A DNA stretch of 33,950 bases from DIGJ01 sp036658435 (GTDB lineage Bacteria; Bacillota; Clostridia; Lachnospirales; Lachnospiraceae): NCBI GenBank assembly GCA_036658435.1, contig JAVXEO010000017.1, positions 1-33,950 on the forward strand. Direction: 5' to 3'. The stretch's first letter is position 1. Each line of letters opens with the position of its first letter. A program made the translations under genes and the position numbers. Below are positions 9,012 through 17,207 of the stretch, one piece after another. Below the pieces are notes generated by a model that was not told the origin of the DNA, made no database searches, and saw nothing but the letters and a program-made list of their open reading frames with translations.

Positions 9012-9856
9012 GAAAATTATGTAAACATGAATTCAAAGCAACCGCACGATGGTTTTTGCCCCTTTATGCCATTGCTTTGCTATTGACACCCATTACACGA
9101 ATCACCAATTCCTTTGGTTTTAGACAGTATGAAGGATTTTTCTCCACACGCATTTTTTCCTTTATTCAGGGAATCGTTACCATGGCTTATGTATCTTCTT
9201 TGCTTGTTATCGGAGCTGCCTGCTTTCTTTTAATCATTTATCGTTTTTATAAAAGTATGGTTACCGAAGAAGGATATTTGATGCACACACTTCCAGTTTC
9301 TACTTCCAGTTTAATCTGGTCAAAGCTTCTGGTTGCTTTTCTTTGGAGTATTGCAAGTATTCTGGTGATTGCTTTGTCTCTGCTCCTTATGTTTTATAAA
9401 CCGGGATGTTTCTCCCCCGTCATAAATTCTTTTTCGGCTTTCTTTCAGGAGATAAAGAATTATAACATTGGTGGGCAATCTATCCTGCTTTGCATAGAAG
9501 TGATTCTACTTCTTATCATAAGTGCGTTTACACAACCTTTGATTTATTATGCTGCCATTGCAATTGGTCAAATAATCAGCAAAAATAAAATAGCAGGAGC
9601 TATTGGTGGATTTTTTATTATTCAAATTGCCACACAGGTAATTAGCGTTCTTTGTATGATCCCATTTGGTTTCTACATGAATAACTTCAATAATAAAATA
9701 AATGCAGCCATCCAGTCTGTTCAAGCAATTCCCGATGTTCTGTCCTTCGTGTCCGGCATTATTTTACCACTATTAATTTTACTATCTATATTGGGCGCTG
9801 GGGTTTTATTCCTGATTACCAACTTTAGCTTTAAAAAGAAATTAAACTTGGAATAA
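9005..9856 (+). CDS. ABC transporter membrane subunit
   Basis: A 283-aa integral membrane protein that would pair with the ATPase it overlaps. Six hydrophobic segments lie near residues 17-35, 60-80, 103-130, 155-180, 190-220 and 245-272. The segment FYKSMVTEEGYLMHTLPVS after the second helix is a recurring motif of ABC-2-like permeases in Firmicute GntR operons. It ends just before a strong bidirectional terminator. No catalytic domain is present and the substrate is unknown. Confidence 0.85.
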   Translation: MLGKLCKHEFKATARWFLPLYAIALLLTPITRITNSFGFRQYEGFFSTRIFSFIQGIVTMAYVSSLLVIGAACFLLIIYRFYKSMVTEEGYLMHTLPVSTSSLIWSKLLVAFLWSIASILVIALSLLLMFYKPGCFSPVINSFSAFFQEIKNYNIGGQSILLCIEVILLLIISAFTQPLIYYAAIAIGQIISKNKIAGAIGGFFIIQIATQVISVLCMIPFGFYMNNFNNKINAAIQSVQAIPDVLSFVSGIILPLLILLSILGAGVLFLITNFSFKKKLNLE

Positions 9857-9867
9857 ACAAATTTAAA

Positions 9868-9917
9868 ATACAAACCCCCCACAAGTTATCTTCTCATAGC
9901 CTGTGAGGGGTTTGTAT
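9868..9917. terminator. Bidirectional terminator between the ABC operon and lepB
   Basis: Inverted repeat of 16 nt per arm (9868-9883 and 9902-9917) with one mismatch and an 18-nt loop. It is GC-rich in the middle with A/T-rich ends, and it touches the stop codon of lepB. Confidence 0.85.
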
Positions 9918-10453
9918 TATTTTACTTTTCCTATTCGTTTCATGGGTCTTATACGAAAAAAGACCTTTCCCCATATGTCTTTTTCCGAAATGGTTCCCAC
10001 TTCTTCATAACGACTATCCCAGCTATGATCCTCCACACGGTTGTCTCCCATTAAAAAATAGGTGCCTTCTGGTATCCGGTAAGGTGCCGATGCTACCCCC
10101 GTATAATCAATAGAAGCATTTCCGTAATGCTCTCCTTTTAAATTTTTTCCATTGATACAAACCTTTCCATCCAAAATCTGTATGGTCTCTCCTGGAAGTC
10201 CAATAACACGTTTCACCCAATATTCCCCTTTTTCCTCCGGTGAGTTAAACACCACTACGTCAAATCGTTTCGGTTGACGAAACCGGTAAGTCAGCTTATC
10301 TGTTAGAAGCCATTCTTTATCTTTCAAAGTGGTTTCCATTGATTTTCCATCTACTACCGTCTTGCCTAAAACATACTTTGGCATTACTATTGCTATTAAA
10401 ATAAAAACAACTACATAAATCAGATATTCCTTCCACGCACTGGATTTTTCCAT
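9917..10453 (-). CDS. lepB: Signal peptidase I
   Basis: Membrane-bound serine/lysine-dyad protease that removes signal peptides from Sec and Tat substrates on the outer face of the membrane. The 178-aa product has one N-terminal transmembrane helix (about residues 9-30), box B with the nucleophile Ser38 in DGKSMETTL, box D with the general base Lys81 in YWVKRVIGLPGE, and box E MGDNR followed by WDSR. The length is typical of Gram-positive SipS-type enzymes. It is transcribed divergently from a secreted lysozyme, which may simply be one of its substrates. Confidence 0.95.
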   Translation of the reverse strand: MEKSSAWKEYLIYVVVFILIAIVMPKYVLGKTVVDGKSMETTLKDKEWLLTDKLTYRFRQPKRFDVVVFNSPEEKGEYWVKRVIGLPGETIQILDGKVCINGKNLKGEHYGNASIDYTGVASAPYRIPEGTYFLMGDNRVEDHSWDSRYEEVGTISEKDIWGKVFFRIRPMKRIGKVK

Positions 10454-10497
10454 TTTTATACGTACGCTCCTTCCATATATGTAAACTATTCATCGCT

Positions 10498-10527
10498 ATT
10501 TTATCACATTTATGTTATAATAGGCAA
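10498..10527 (-). promoter_or_regulatory. Probable lepB promoter
   Basis: On the minus strand TTGCCT (10527-10522), an 18-bp spacer and TAAAAT (10503-10498), about 45 nt before the lepB start. A plus-strand TATAAT at 10516-10521 overlaps it and may serve the divergent lysozyme gene, though no good -35 partner was found. Confidence 0.5.
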
Positions 10528-10610
10528 AGATTTTTATAAATTATCCCCTTGTTTTTTTGCAATTCTCTTATGCAAAATAAGCTATATTTCTAACAGAAAG
10601 AAGGCATTTC

Positions 10611-11555
10611 ATGAAAAATATAATGAAAACGATAATGAAAACAATTGGCACCGTTATTTTGTTCGGTACCCTTTTTACCCTAATACCATCCGCCCTCTCC
10701 CTTGCCGCCACCTCTCCAAGCAAAATAAAAGGCATTGATGTTTCTTCTTATAACGGAGAAGTTGACTGGGAAGCCGTTGCTGCACAAGGCTATACTTTTG
10801 CTATGATTCGCATTGCAGAAGGACAGGCTCCGGATGTAGATGTTCAGTTTGAAGCAAATTATAGCGGTGCAAAAAGTGTAGGTTTAAAAGTTGGTGTTTA
10901 TCACGACTGCTGCATCCGAACTCCGGAAGACGCAGCACTTGAGGCTGCTTACTGTCTTGAACTTCTAGATGGAAGAGAGCTTGACTATCCCGTTGCCTAT
11001 GATATTGAAAAAGATAAAAATGAAGGCGGCAGTTTTTCCGGCGGTATAAAAAATACAACGGCACTTGCAAAAGCTTTTTGTGATGCCATTAAGGATGCCG
11101 GTTATATTCCTATGATTTATTCAACCGCCCGTCATCTTCAAAATGATTTTGACTGGGAAGTCCTCTCCCCTGTTAAGGTCTGGGTAGCACATTACGATAC
11201 CGAGACACCTTCCTATGACGCTCCCTATGATATGTGGCAATACACCAATTCTGCTTCGGTAACCGGTGCTAATATTGACAAAGGCCATTGTGACTTAAAT
11301 TATTCTTTTTTAGAAAATCAAGACTTAAAGCTTACTATTACAAAAAAGACACTTAAAAAGAATGAAACATACCAAATAAATACCAAACCATCTTCTCTTC
11401 GTTCTGACTATTCTTTTTCTTATAAGGTGGATGATAAATCCATTGCCGCCGTCAGTAAAAATGGAAATGTCCGGGGGAAAAAGAAAGGGACAGCCCTTAT
11501 TACGGTCACCTCTTTTAATGGTCGAAGTGCTGTATTAAAAGTCATTGTCAAATAA
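10611..11555 (+). CDS. Secreted GH25 lysozyme with C-terminal Ig-like (Big_2) domain
   Basis: A predicted muramidase that cleaves peptidoglycan. The 314-aa product begins with a Sec signal peptide (basic MKNIMKTIMKT, hydrophobic stretch to about residue 30, cleavage likely after SLA or LAA). The GH25 domain covers about residues 39-235 with GIDVSSYNGEVDW, the catalytic pair region VAYDIE and the terminal MWQYTNSA. The last 75 residues look like a bacterial Ig-like Big_2 domain (KTLKKNETYQI, IAAVSKNGNVRGKKKGTALI), often used for wall attachment. A GAAGG site lies 6 nt before the ATG. It could act in cell-wall turnover or against other bacteria; no immunity gene is adjacent. Confidence 0.9.
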   Translation: MKNIMKTIMKTIGTVILFGTLFTLIPSALSLAATSPSKIKGIDVSSYNGEVDWEAVAAQGYTFAMIRIAEGQAPDVDVQFEANYSGAKSVGLKVGVYHDCCIRTPEDAALEAAYCLELLDGRELDYPVAYDIEKDKNEGGSFSGGIKNTTALAKAFCDAIKDAGYIPMIYSTARHLQNDFDWEVLSPVKVWVAHYDTETPSYDAPYDMWQYTNSASVTGANIDKGHCDLNYSFLENQDLKLTITKKTLKKNETYQINTKPSSLRSDYSFSYKVDDKSIAAVSKNGNVRGKKKGTALITVTSFNGRSAVLKVIVK

Positions 11556-11623
11556 GATCCGAGGTCCATTGCTTCTTCCCTTCACAGGTGCTCCAATGTG
11601 GAGGGAACCACATCCTCAAAAAA

Positions 11624-11641
11624 AAGAATGAACTGATTCTT
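11624..11641 (-). terminator. Weak terminator after tRNA-Gln
   Basis: On the minus strand a 6-bp stem AAGAAT/ATTCTT with a 6-nt loop is followed by a run of eight or more T (11625 downward). It lies about 57 nt after the tRNA 3' end. The stem is short, so the call is tentative. Confidence 0.45.
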
Positions 11642-11697
11642 AGAAAAAATCCAAGTACCAATTACATTCTTCTTTTGTTACTTCATTAAATTATAAA

Positions 11698-11769
11698 CTG
11701 GGCTAGAAGGATTCGAACCTTCAGATGACGGAGTCAGAGTCCGTTGCCTTACCGTTTGGCGATAGCCCA
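11698..11769 (-). tRNA. tRNA-Gln (anticodon CUG)
   Basis: A full 72-nt cloverleaf: 7-bp acceptor TGGGCTA/TAGCCCA, D-arm GCC/GGC, anticodon stem ACGGA/TCCGT with loop CTCTGAC (anticodon CUG, reading CAG), and T-arm GAAGG/CCTTC with TTCGAAT loop. The discriminator base is G, as usual for glutamine tRNAs. CCA is not encoded. Confidence 0.96.
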
Positions 11770-11774
11770 TCAGT

Positions 11775-11810
11775 CATTCGCGGCTACACTATAACTGTCA
11801 GCCACGAATG
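11775..11810 (-). other. Stable hairpin in the 5' leader of pre-tRNA-Gln
   Basis: Arms 11800-11810 and 11775-11785 form an 11-bp stem with one G-U pair and a 14-nt loop. It lies between the predicted start site and the mature tRNA 5' end, leaving a gap of five nt. It has no T-run, so it is not a terminator on this strand. Confidence 0.65.
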
Positions 11811-11812
11811 AT

Positions 11813-11841
11813 ATTTTAGCATATTTCTTTTCCAAATGCAA
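11813..11841 (-). promoter_or_regulatory. Promoter of tRNA-Gln
   Basis: On the minus strand TTGCAT (11841-11836), 17 bp, TAAAAT (11818-11813). The start site would be near 11806, at the first bases of the leader hairpin. Confidence 0.75.
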
Positions 11842-11881
11842 GTCTTTTTTTATTTTTTCTATTCCTTGTTACCCTTTGTAA

Positions 11882-13084
11882 TTATTCTGTCTTTCCAAAC
11901 ATCTCAATGATTTCATTTACCACTTCATGTGCTACCTGTTCCTTGCTTAGTAATGGCAATGATTTTTCCTTGTCTTTTGTAATCAGTGTTACCACATTGG
12001 TATCTACGCCAAACCCTGCTCCGGAGTCTTTTACATTATTGGCAACGATTAAATCTACCTTTTTTTTCTCCAATTTCTTTTTGGAATTTTCCAGCAGGTT
12101 CTCCGTTTCCATAGAAAATCCACACAAAATCTGTCCTCTTCTTCTATGTTCTCCAAGGAATTGCAAAATATCAGTGGTTTTCTCCAACACAATCTGTAGA
12201 TCCCCATCTTCCTTTTTTATCTTTTCTGGTGCAGCAGAAACCGGACGGTAATCTGCAACAGCAGCAGCTTTTATAATAATATCCTGCTCCATAAAATTAT
12301 CCTTTACCACTCTAAACATATTTTCTGCCGAAATAATAGGGATTATTTTTACAAATTCCGGATATTTTTCCCTTGTGGGTCCTGTAACAAGCGTTACCTC
12401 CCCTCCTCGAAGCATGCAATCTCTTGCAATGGCATATCCCATTTTTCCGGTAGAATGGTTGGTTAAAAAACGAACGGGGTCAATTGCTTCCTGGGTAGGC
12501 CCTGCTGTAACTAAGACTCTTTTTCCTTTTAAATCTTTCTTATATCCAATGTTTCTAACAATATGAGCCATCAATACTTCTTCCGATGGCATCTTTCCCT
12601 CTCCGATATCACCACAGGCAAGGTAGCCGGTAGCCGGCTTAATTACCTGTACTCCATATTTTATGAGAGTTTTAAGGTTATCTTGTAGAATGGGATTATG
12701 ATACATATGGGTATTCATTGCCGGTGCTACCAATTTAGGGCAGTCACAGGCAAGTATCGTCGTTGTCAGCATATCATCTGCAATTCCATGTGCCATTTTT
12801 GCAATTACATTTGCAGAAGCAGGTGCTACTAAAACAAGATCCGTTTCCTTTGCAAGGGAAACATGTTCTACCGAATATTGAAATCCCCGGTCAAAGGTAT
12901 TCACAAGACATTTATTTCCAGTCAGTGTTTCAAAAGTAATTGGATTAATAAAATTGGTTGCATTCTGTGTCATCAATACCGTTACTTTACAATGTTGTTT
13001 CATGAGCATGCTTGCAAGATTTGCAATCTTATAGGCTGCAATGCTTCCCGTTACTGCCAGAATTATATTTTTCCCTTTTAACAT
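11882..13084 (-). CDS. coaBC: Bifunctional phosphopantothenoylcysteine decarboxylase/synthetase
   Basis: Carries out two steps of CoA synthesis: joining 4'-phosphopantothenate with cysteine, then FMN-dependent decarboxylation to 4'-phosphopantetheine. The N-terminal CoaC flavoprotein half (about residues 1-185) has His74, the PAMN substrate motif at 121-124 and the active-site Cys157 in ACGDIGEGKM. The C-terminal CoaB half (about 186-400) has VLVTAGPTQEAIDPVRF, STGKMG and IIKAAAVADYRP, and ends near VANNVKDSGAGFG. The 400-aa length is normal. It follows coaX by 30 bp on the same strand, so they are probably co-transcribed. No clear terminator follows before the tRNA promoter. Confidence 0.97.
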   Translation of the reverse strand: MLKGKNIILAVTGSIAAYKIANLASMLMKQHCKVTVLMTQNATNFINPITFETLTGNKCLVNTFDRGFQYSVEHVSLAKETDLVLVAPASANVIAKMAHGIADDMLTTTILACDCPKLVAPAMNTHMYHNPILQDNLKTLIKYGVQVIKPATGYLACGDIGEGKMPSEEVLMAHIVRNIGYKKDLKGKRVLVTAGPTQEAIDPVRFLTNHSTGKMGYAIARDCMLRGGEVTLVTGPTREKYPEFVKIIPIISAENMFRVVKDNFMEQDIIIKAAAVADYRPVSAAPEKIKKEDGDLQIVLEKTTDILQFLGEHRRRGQILCGFSMETENLLENSKKKLEKKKVDLIVANNVKDSGAGFGVDTNVVTLITKDKEKSLPLLSKEQVAHEVVNEIIEMFGKTE

Positions 13085-13114
13085 AAGACTCCCCCACTTT
13101 TCTTCTCATTGCTT

Positions 13115-13897
13115 TTATTTTTTATTTTTATCGTATATAATCTTTAGTCCCTTTAACAAAAGTGCATCATCAATGACGATTTCATGATTGCAAAGAGGAA
13201 CTACCATACCTGCCAAACCACCGGTAGCAAGAAGTTTTGTTTCATATCCTAACTCTTTCCATATCCGATCAATCATTCCATCCATACAGGCGGCATTTCC
13301 TATAATCATTCCGCTCTTCATGCAGTCAATGGTATTCTTCCCTATGACTTTCTTAGGAGCCTCCATGCTTATCTTGGATAGCTGTGCTGTTTTTGATACC
13401 AACGCATTCATTGCAATATCTACGCCCGGTAAAATGGCACCCCCAATATAGTTTCCTTTTTTATCAACGACTGACATCGTAGTTGCCGTTCCCATATCTA
13501 TAAATATAAAAGGCGCTCCATACTCTTTTAGTCCTGCCACTGCGCTCACTATCATATCACTTCCAACCTGAGCCGGATTATCCATTAAGATATTCAGTCC
13601 TGTCTTTACTCCGGGGCCAACTACATAGATTTCCATATTTTTCATATTTTTATATGCAACCTTTTTGCATGCTCTCTTTAACGTATTTACAAGAGGAGGT
13701 ACGACAGAAGAAATAATAATGCCTTCCAGCTCCTCTTCCTTAATATTATACAGTTCCAAAACTGTTTTAATACTGACTGCATATTCTAGCTCCGTCTTTG
13801 ATAAATCCGTTGACATCCTCTCTACAAAATATGTCTTTTCATCATCAATACAGCCAATCACAATATTCGTATTTCCCATGTCAATTGCTAAAATCAT
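13115..13897 (-). CDS. coaX: Type III pantothenate kinase
   Basis: Phosphorylates pantothenate, the first committed step of CoA synthesis. The 260-aa product has the ASKHA-fold motifs of CoaX: the phosphate loop DMGNTNIVIG at residues 5-14, GPGVKTGLNI, the catalytic region FIDMGTATTMSVVD, and GGAILPGVDIA. Type III kinases typically escape CoA feedback inhibition and resist pantothenamides. AAGGAG lies 10 nt before the ATG. It sits between a likely pantothenate carrier gene (upstream) and coaBC (downstream). An intrinsic terminator-like hairpin lies just before the gene. Confidence 0.96.
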   Translation of the reverse strand: MILAIDMGNTNIVIGCIDDEKTYFVERMSTDLSKTELEYAVSIKTVLELYNIKEEELEGIIISSVVPPLVNTLKRACKKVAYKNMKNMEIYVVGPGVKTGLNILMDNPAQVGSDMIVSAVAGLKEYGAPFIFIDMGTATTMSVVDKKGNYIGGAILPGVDIAMNALVSKTAQLSKISMEAPKKVIGKNTIDCMKSGMIIGNAACMDGMIDRIWKELGYETKLLATGGLAGMVVPLCNHEIVIDDALLLKGLKIIYDKNKK

Positions 13898-13917
13898 ACT
13901 CGGTATTCTCCTTTAAA

Positions 13918-13953
13918 AAACAAAGAGCCTGAACTTGTCAGGCTCTTGTGTCA
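13918..13953 (-). terminator. Terminator or attenuator between panT-like gene and coaX
   Basis: On the minus strand a stem of 11 or more bp (CAAGAGCCTGA pairing with TTCAGGCTCTTTG, loop CAAG) is followed by a T-run. It would stop or thin out transcription between the carrier gene and coaX, about 25 nt before the coaX start. No convincing separate coaX promoter was found downstream of the hairpin. Confidence 0.8.
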
Positions 13954-14006
13954 AACATAACAAAATCCGTTTCTATTGATCCGTGATTCAAACAAACCAT
14001 ACTCTC

Positions 14007-14651
14007 TCAATTCAAAAGTCTGGATTTAAAAAACACTTTTCCTATGGCCGTTACTAAAATTCCTGCCACAATTGCCTCTGGTACACCATTGGTTCCTATT
14101 ATTGCCAATATGGTGCCATATAATGCCTGATAGGATATTTCCCTAGCCGCAGCATAGGAATCTCCAAATAAAATATAAATCAAATTCATAACAAGCAGTG
14201 TATTCGTAAGGGCTCCACTAACTCCTGCACCTGCCAGTGCAATTACTTTGGATGCTTTGTTTTTTTTCATCAGTCTGCGTATCAGCTGATATACAAAGTA
14301 AGGAATCACCCCAATTAAAATACGTGGGACAAAGCAAACAATAAGACTTTTAATCGCTCCCATTGCTCCATCCATTTCCACTGCCAAAATTGGTGAAAAA
14401 ACAAAGGACGTTACCGTTGCATTCAACGTATTGTTGATCAAGCTGGTTAATCCAAAGGCACCTCCTAAAATGGCCCCTTTTTTGGGTCCTAAAACTAAGG
14501 ATCCAATGATAACTGGAATATGAATGGTGGTTGCTCGGATTACACCCAATGGTATGTATCCTAATCCCGGCACCATAGCCAGTACAAAAATAATGGCTGT
14601 GAACAGTGCTATCTGCACCAATCCCAGTGTTTTTGCTGATGTGTTATTCAA
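14007..14651 (-). CDS. panT: ECF transporter S component, probably pantothenate-specific (PanT-like)
   Basis: A membrane substrate-binding subunit that works with a shared ECF energizing module encoded elsewhere. The 214-aa product has about six hydrophobic helices and the conserved block TIHIPVIIGSLVLGPKKGA, then FGLTSLINNTLN and SFVFSPILAVEMDG, which resembles PanT proteins. The TTG start at 14651 is chosen because GGAGG lies 7 nt upstream; the longer reading to 14702 runs through this site. The neighbouring coaX and coaBC make pantothenate the best substrate guess. Another vitamin precursor cannot be excluded from sequence alone. Confidence 0.8.
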   Translation of the reverse strand: MNNTSAKTLGLVQIALFTAIIFVLAMVPGLGYIPLGVIRATTIHIPVIIGSLVLGPKKGAILGGAFGLTSLINNTLNATVTSFVFSPILAVEMDGAMGAIKSLIVCFVPRILIGVIPYFVYQLIRRLMKKNKASKVIALAGAGVSGALTNTLLVMNLIYILFGDSYAAAREISYQALYGTILAIIGTNGVPEAIVAGILVTAIGKVFFKSRLLN

Positions 14652-14705
14652 TTTTCTACCTCCTGTTATTATTCCTCTTTTGAGGATACAATACATGACC
14701 AAAAC

Positions 14706-14734
14706 AGTATAGCACCATTTTTTCTAATACACAA
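14706..14734 (-). promoter_or_regulatory. Probable promoter of the panT-coaX-coaBC cluster
   Basis: On the minus strand TTGTGT (14734-14729), 17 bp, TATACT (14711-14706). The predicted start site is about 48 nt before the TTG start codon of the panT-like gene. Confidence 0.55.
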
Positions 14735-14843
14735 GAAAATCCCCTCAAATATTTTAGACTTATTTTATAATTCCTTCCTTTTCTTTAATCAAAAGCTATG
14801 GTAGACTAAGACTATCATATTGTACATTTCAGGAGGTTGTTTT

Positions 14844-15554
14844 GTGAAAGAAACCAGACTAGAAGAAGACGCTTCAATCTATGTAAAGCGAAGAAAATTT
14901 ACAGAAAAAGAAAAATGGCAGGCTTTGTCTTCCAAAGATAAAGTACAATATTTTTCAGATTACTATTTAAAATATTGTATTTTTGGAGTTGCTCTTATTG
15001 GAATCGTTGTATACTTTTTATATTCTATTCTTACCCCAAAGCCAAAAAGTGTGTTAAATATTGCTTTTATCAATAGTAATCTTTCCCAGGAGAAAAGTTC
15101 TTTTTTGGAAAAAGAATTAGGTCACGCCTTAGATATTGACCCGGAAAAGGAATGTGTATCCGTTGATACTTCTTTATATATTGATACAGAGAATCCTTCT
15201 CAGGCAAGTATGGCATCTGAACAAAAGTTGTCTATTTATACCTTTAATGGCGACTATGACCTGGTTATTGCCGATAGTTCTACTTTTAAACGTTATGCAG
15301 AAGGCGGATATTTTGAACATTTAACAGAATCTCTTCCCTCTAATTTATACAATGACTTTACCGACCGTTTTTTAATGGCAAAAGCAGCGGACCAGGATAC
15401 GGAAGAAATGCCTTATGGAATTTCTCTAAGGGGATACAAAAATTTTGAAAATCTGGATAGTTGTATTGTTGATCCGGTGCTTGGTATTTTAGCTTCTTCT
15501 AAAAACACAGCCAAAGGAATTGATGTTTTAGATTGGATGGTAGAGAAGCAATAA
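14844..15554 (+). CDS. Membrane-anchored protein of unknown function
   Basis: I do not recognise a named family. The 236-aa product has a charged N-terminal cytoplasmic part (about 45 residues), one transmembrane helix (about 47-68, GVALIGIVVYFLYSIL) and a roughly 165-residue domain likely outside the membrane. That domain contains FNGDYDLVIADSSTFKRYAEGGYF, a pattern like a small solute-binding fold. The GTG start at 14844 has AGGAGG 7 nt upstream; a reading from TTG 14820 includes that site and is rejected. It is monocistronic, convergent with cheW. Similar one-helix proteins with a short cytoplasmic lead occur in Lachnospiraceae without assigned roles. Confidence 0.75.
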   Translation: MKETRLEEDASIYVKRRKFTEKEKWQALSSKDKVQYFSDYYLKYCIFGVALIGIVVYFLYSILTPKPKSVLNIAFINSNLSQEKSSFLEKELGHALDIDPEKECVSVDTSLYIDTENPSQASMASEQKLSIYTFNGDYDLVIADSSTFKRYAEGGYFEHLTESLPSNLYNDFTDRFLMAKAADQDTEEMPYGISLRGYKNFENLDSCIVDPVLGILASSKNTAKGIDVLDWMVEKQ

Positions 15555-15582
15555 AAAAAAGAGGTTATACCTCTTTTTTTAA
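15553..15582. terminator. Bidirectional terminator that includes the cheW stop codon
   Basis: A-run, GAGGT, 3-nt loop TAT, ACCTC and T-run form a symmetric hairpin. The stop codon of cheW (15567-15565) lies in the loop and stem, so both convergent genes end in the same structure. Confidence 0.85.
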
Positions 15583-16056
15583 TGCTTCTTTTTTTAGTTT
15601 TTCCAAATATTTTTCAATGTTATCTTTTTCTTCGTCGGTCAATATACCTTCCGGATTAATTAAAATAGCCAGGTTCTGTTTAAGTTGAACCACTTTTTCA
15701 ATATATTTCGTGTCCCCGGACATAACCAGCGCTGGTGCAATTGTTTCTGCATCTTCAGAAATTTCTACAATCTCTCGTACACCATCCACCTCAAAAGCCA
15801 AAGAAATCCCGCTTTGAAGTCTCGTAATAATTAATTGCGTTGCATCTGTAGGCTTGGTTTCCGGTAAACCAAATTTCTTACGTAAACTATAAATTGGTAT
15901 GACTTCACCCCGTAGCGTAATCAATCCTTTAATATGGGACAAGGTATTTGGCACCGGCAAAAGGTTTACAAATTTCTCAATTCCTTGGGTATAACTCACA
16001 TCCAGTCCATAAGTCTGACCACTCACTGTAAAAAATACAACTCTCTTATCTGCCAT
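15565..16056 (-). CDS. cheW: CheW-like chemotaxis coupling protein
   Basis: A cytoplasmic adaptor that links chemoreceptors to the kinase CheA. The 163-aa product is a single CheW domain (about residues 1-140) with VVFFTVSGQTYGLDV, the receptor-contact stretch SHIKGLITLRGEVIPIY and a VDGVREIVEI strand. An acidic/basic helix of about 25 residues (DEEKDNIEKYLEKLKKEALKK) follows and is longer than in minimal CheW. It begins 16 bp after prfB, so it is probably read with the secA-prfB transcript rather than with a che operon. A receptor gene lies 6 kb away in the same window. It could also be a CheV-like remnant, but no receiver domain is present. Confidence 0.9.
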   Translation of the reverse strand: MADKRVVFFTVSGQTYGLDVSYTQGIEKFVNLLPVPNTLSHIKGLITLRGEVIPIYSLRKKFGLPETKPTDATQLIITRLQSGISLAFEVDGVREIVEISEDAETIAPALVMSGDTKYIEKVVQLKQNLAILINPEGILTDEEKDNIEKYLEKLKKEALKKEV

Positions 16057-16072
16057 AGAATTTTCCCCTTTT

Positions 16073-17177
16073 CTATTTATTAATCGCCTTTAAATACCCA
16101 TTAATGAAAATATCAATATCACCATCTAGTACTGCTGCCGCATTTCCGGATTCCAGGTTCGTACGGTGATCTTTTACCATAGTATAGGGCTGCAACACAT
16201 AAGAACGTATCTGGCTTCCCCAACCAATCTCCTTTATTTCGCCTCGGATATCCGACTCTTTTTCTAAATTCTCCTGTTGTTTAAGCAAATACAGTTTTGC
16301 CTTAAGCATCTGCATCGCTTTGTCTTTGTTCATGTGCTGGGAGCGCTCGTTCTGACACTGTACCACTATTCCGGAAGGGAAATGTGTGATTCGAATGGCA
16401 GAAGACGTTTTGTTAATATGCTGTCCACCGGCTCCACTGGAGCGGTAGGTATCGATGCGAATATCATCATCTGCAATCTCAATGTCAAGATCTTCTTCTA
16501 TATCCGGCATTACATCGCAAGAAACAAAGGAGGTCTGCCGTTTTCCTGCCGCATTAAACGGAGAAATTCGGACTAAGCGGTGTACTCCTCTCTCGGATTT
16601 TAAATATCCATACGCATTCAATCCACTGATTTCAAGGGTTACCGACTTAAGTCCTGCTTCCTCTCCATCCAGATAATCCAGCATTGAAGTTTGAAAACCT
16701 TTCTTCTCTGCCCAGCGTTGGTACATTCGACATAGCATACTCGCCCAGTCGCAGCTTTCTGTTCCTCCTGCACCTGCATGAAGTGTTAAAATTGCACTGT
16801 CACTATCATATTGTTCCGATAAAAGTGTAGAAATTCGCAATTTTTCAAAATCCGTAATAAAAGACTCCAGAGCACTATCAATTTCCGGAATTAAAGAGGC
16901 ATCCGATTCTTCATATCCCATCTCCAAAAGTGTCTCTACATCTTCATATTTTTCCTGCAATTCTTTAAAACCTTCTACCGTATCCTTTAATCCTTTTAGT
17001 TCCTTCATACTTTCTTGGGACTTTTCCGGACTATCCCAAAAATCAGGCGCTTCCATTATTCTTTCCAGTTCTTCAATTCTTAGCAATTTATTAGCTAAGT
17101 TAAAGTGAATCCCCGATTTCCTCTAATGGCTTTGCATAGTTTCCAAGTGTAAACTTGTATTGATCTAATTCGACCAT
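16073..17177 (-). CDS. prfB: Peptide chain release factor 2, made by programmed +1 frameshifting
   Basis: Recognises UGA and UAA stop codons and triggers peptide release on the ribosome. A 25-codon leader ORF begins at ATG 17177 (AGAGGTGATGAA site) and encodes MVELDQYKFTLGNYAKPLEE and five more residues, ending in CTT TAA. A +1 slip at CTT continues as NLANKLLRIEELERIMEAPD, giving 367 aa, the normal RF2 length. The main part has the SPF stop-reading tripeptide in VRISPFNAAG and the catalytic GGQ in SSGAGGQHINKTSS. It follows secA by 30 bp, the standard Firmicute pairing, and precedes cheW. The in-frame stop is a recoding site and not damage. Confidence 0.96.
17099..17122 (-). promoter_or_regulatory. 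RF2 programmed +1 frameshift site (CTT TAA C)
   Basis: On the minus strand the slippery CTT is at 17105-17103, the in-frame TAA at 17102-17100 and the following C at 17099 when read from the original frame. GGGGAT, which resembles the GGTGAT part of a Shine-Dalgarno element, lies three nt before CTT and can act as the stimulatory internal site. Most known sites have UGA here; this one has UAA. Confidence 0.88.
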
Positions 17178-17207
17178 TTCATCACCTCTTTCAAATTTTA
17201 ACACTTA

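Noticed and set aside
17100..17102. In-frame stop near the start of prfB as a sign of a broken gene
   Set aside because: The CTT TAA C context, exact resumption of conserved RF2 sequence after a +1 slip and normal total length identify programmed frameshifting.
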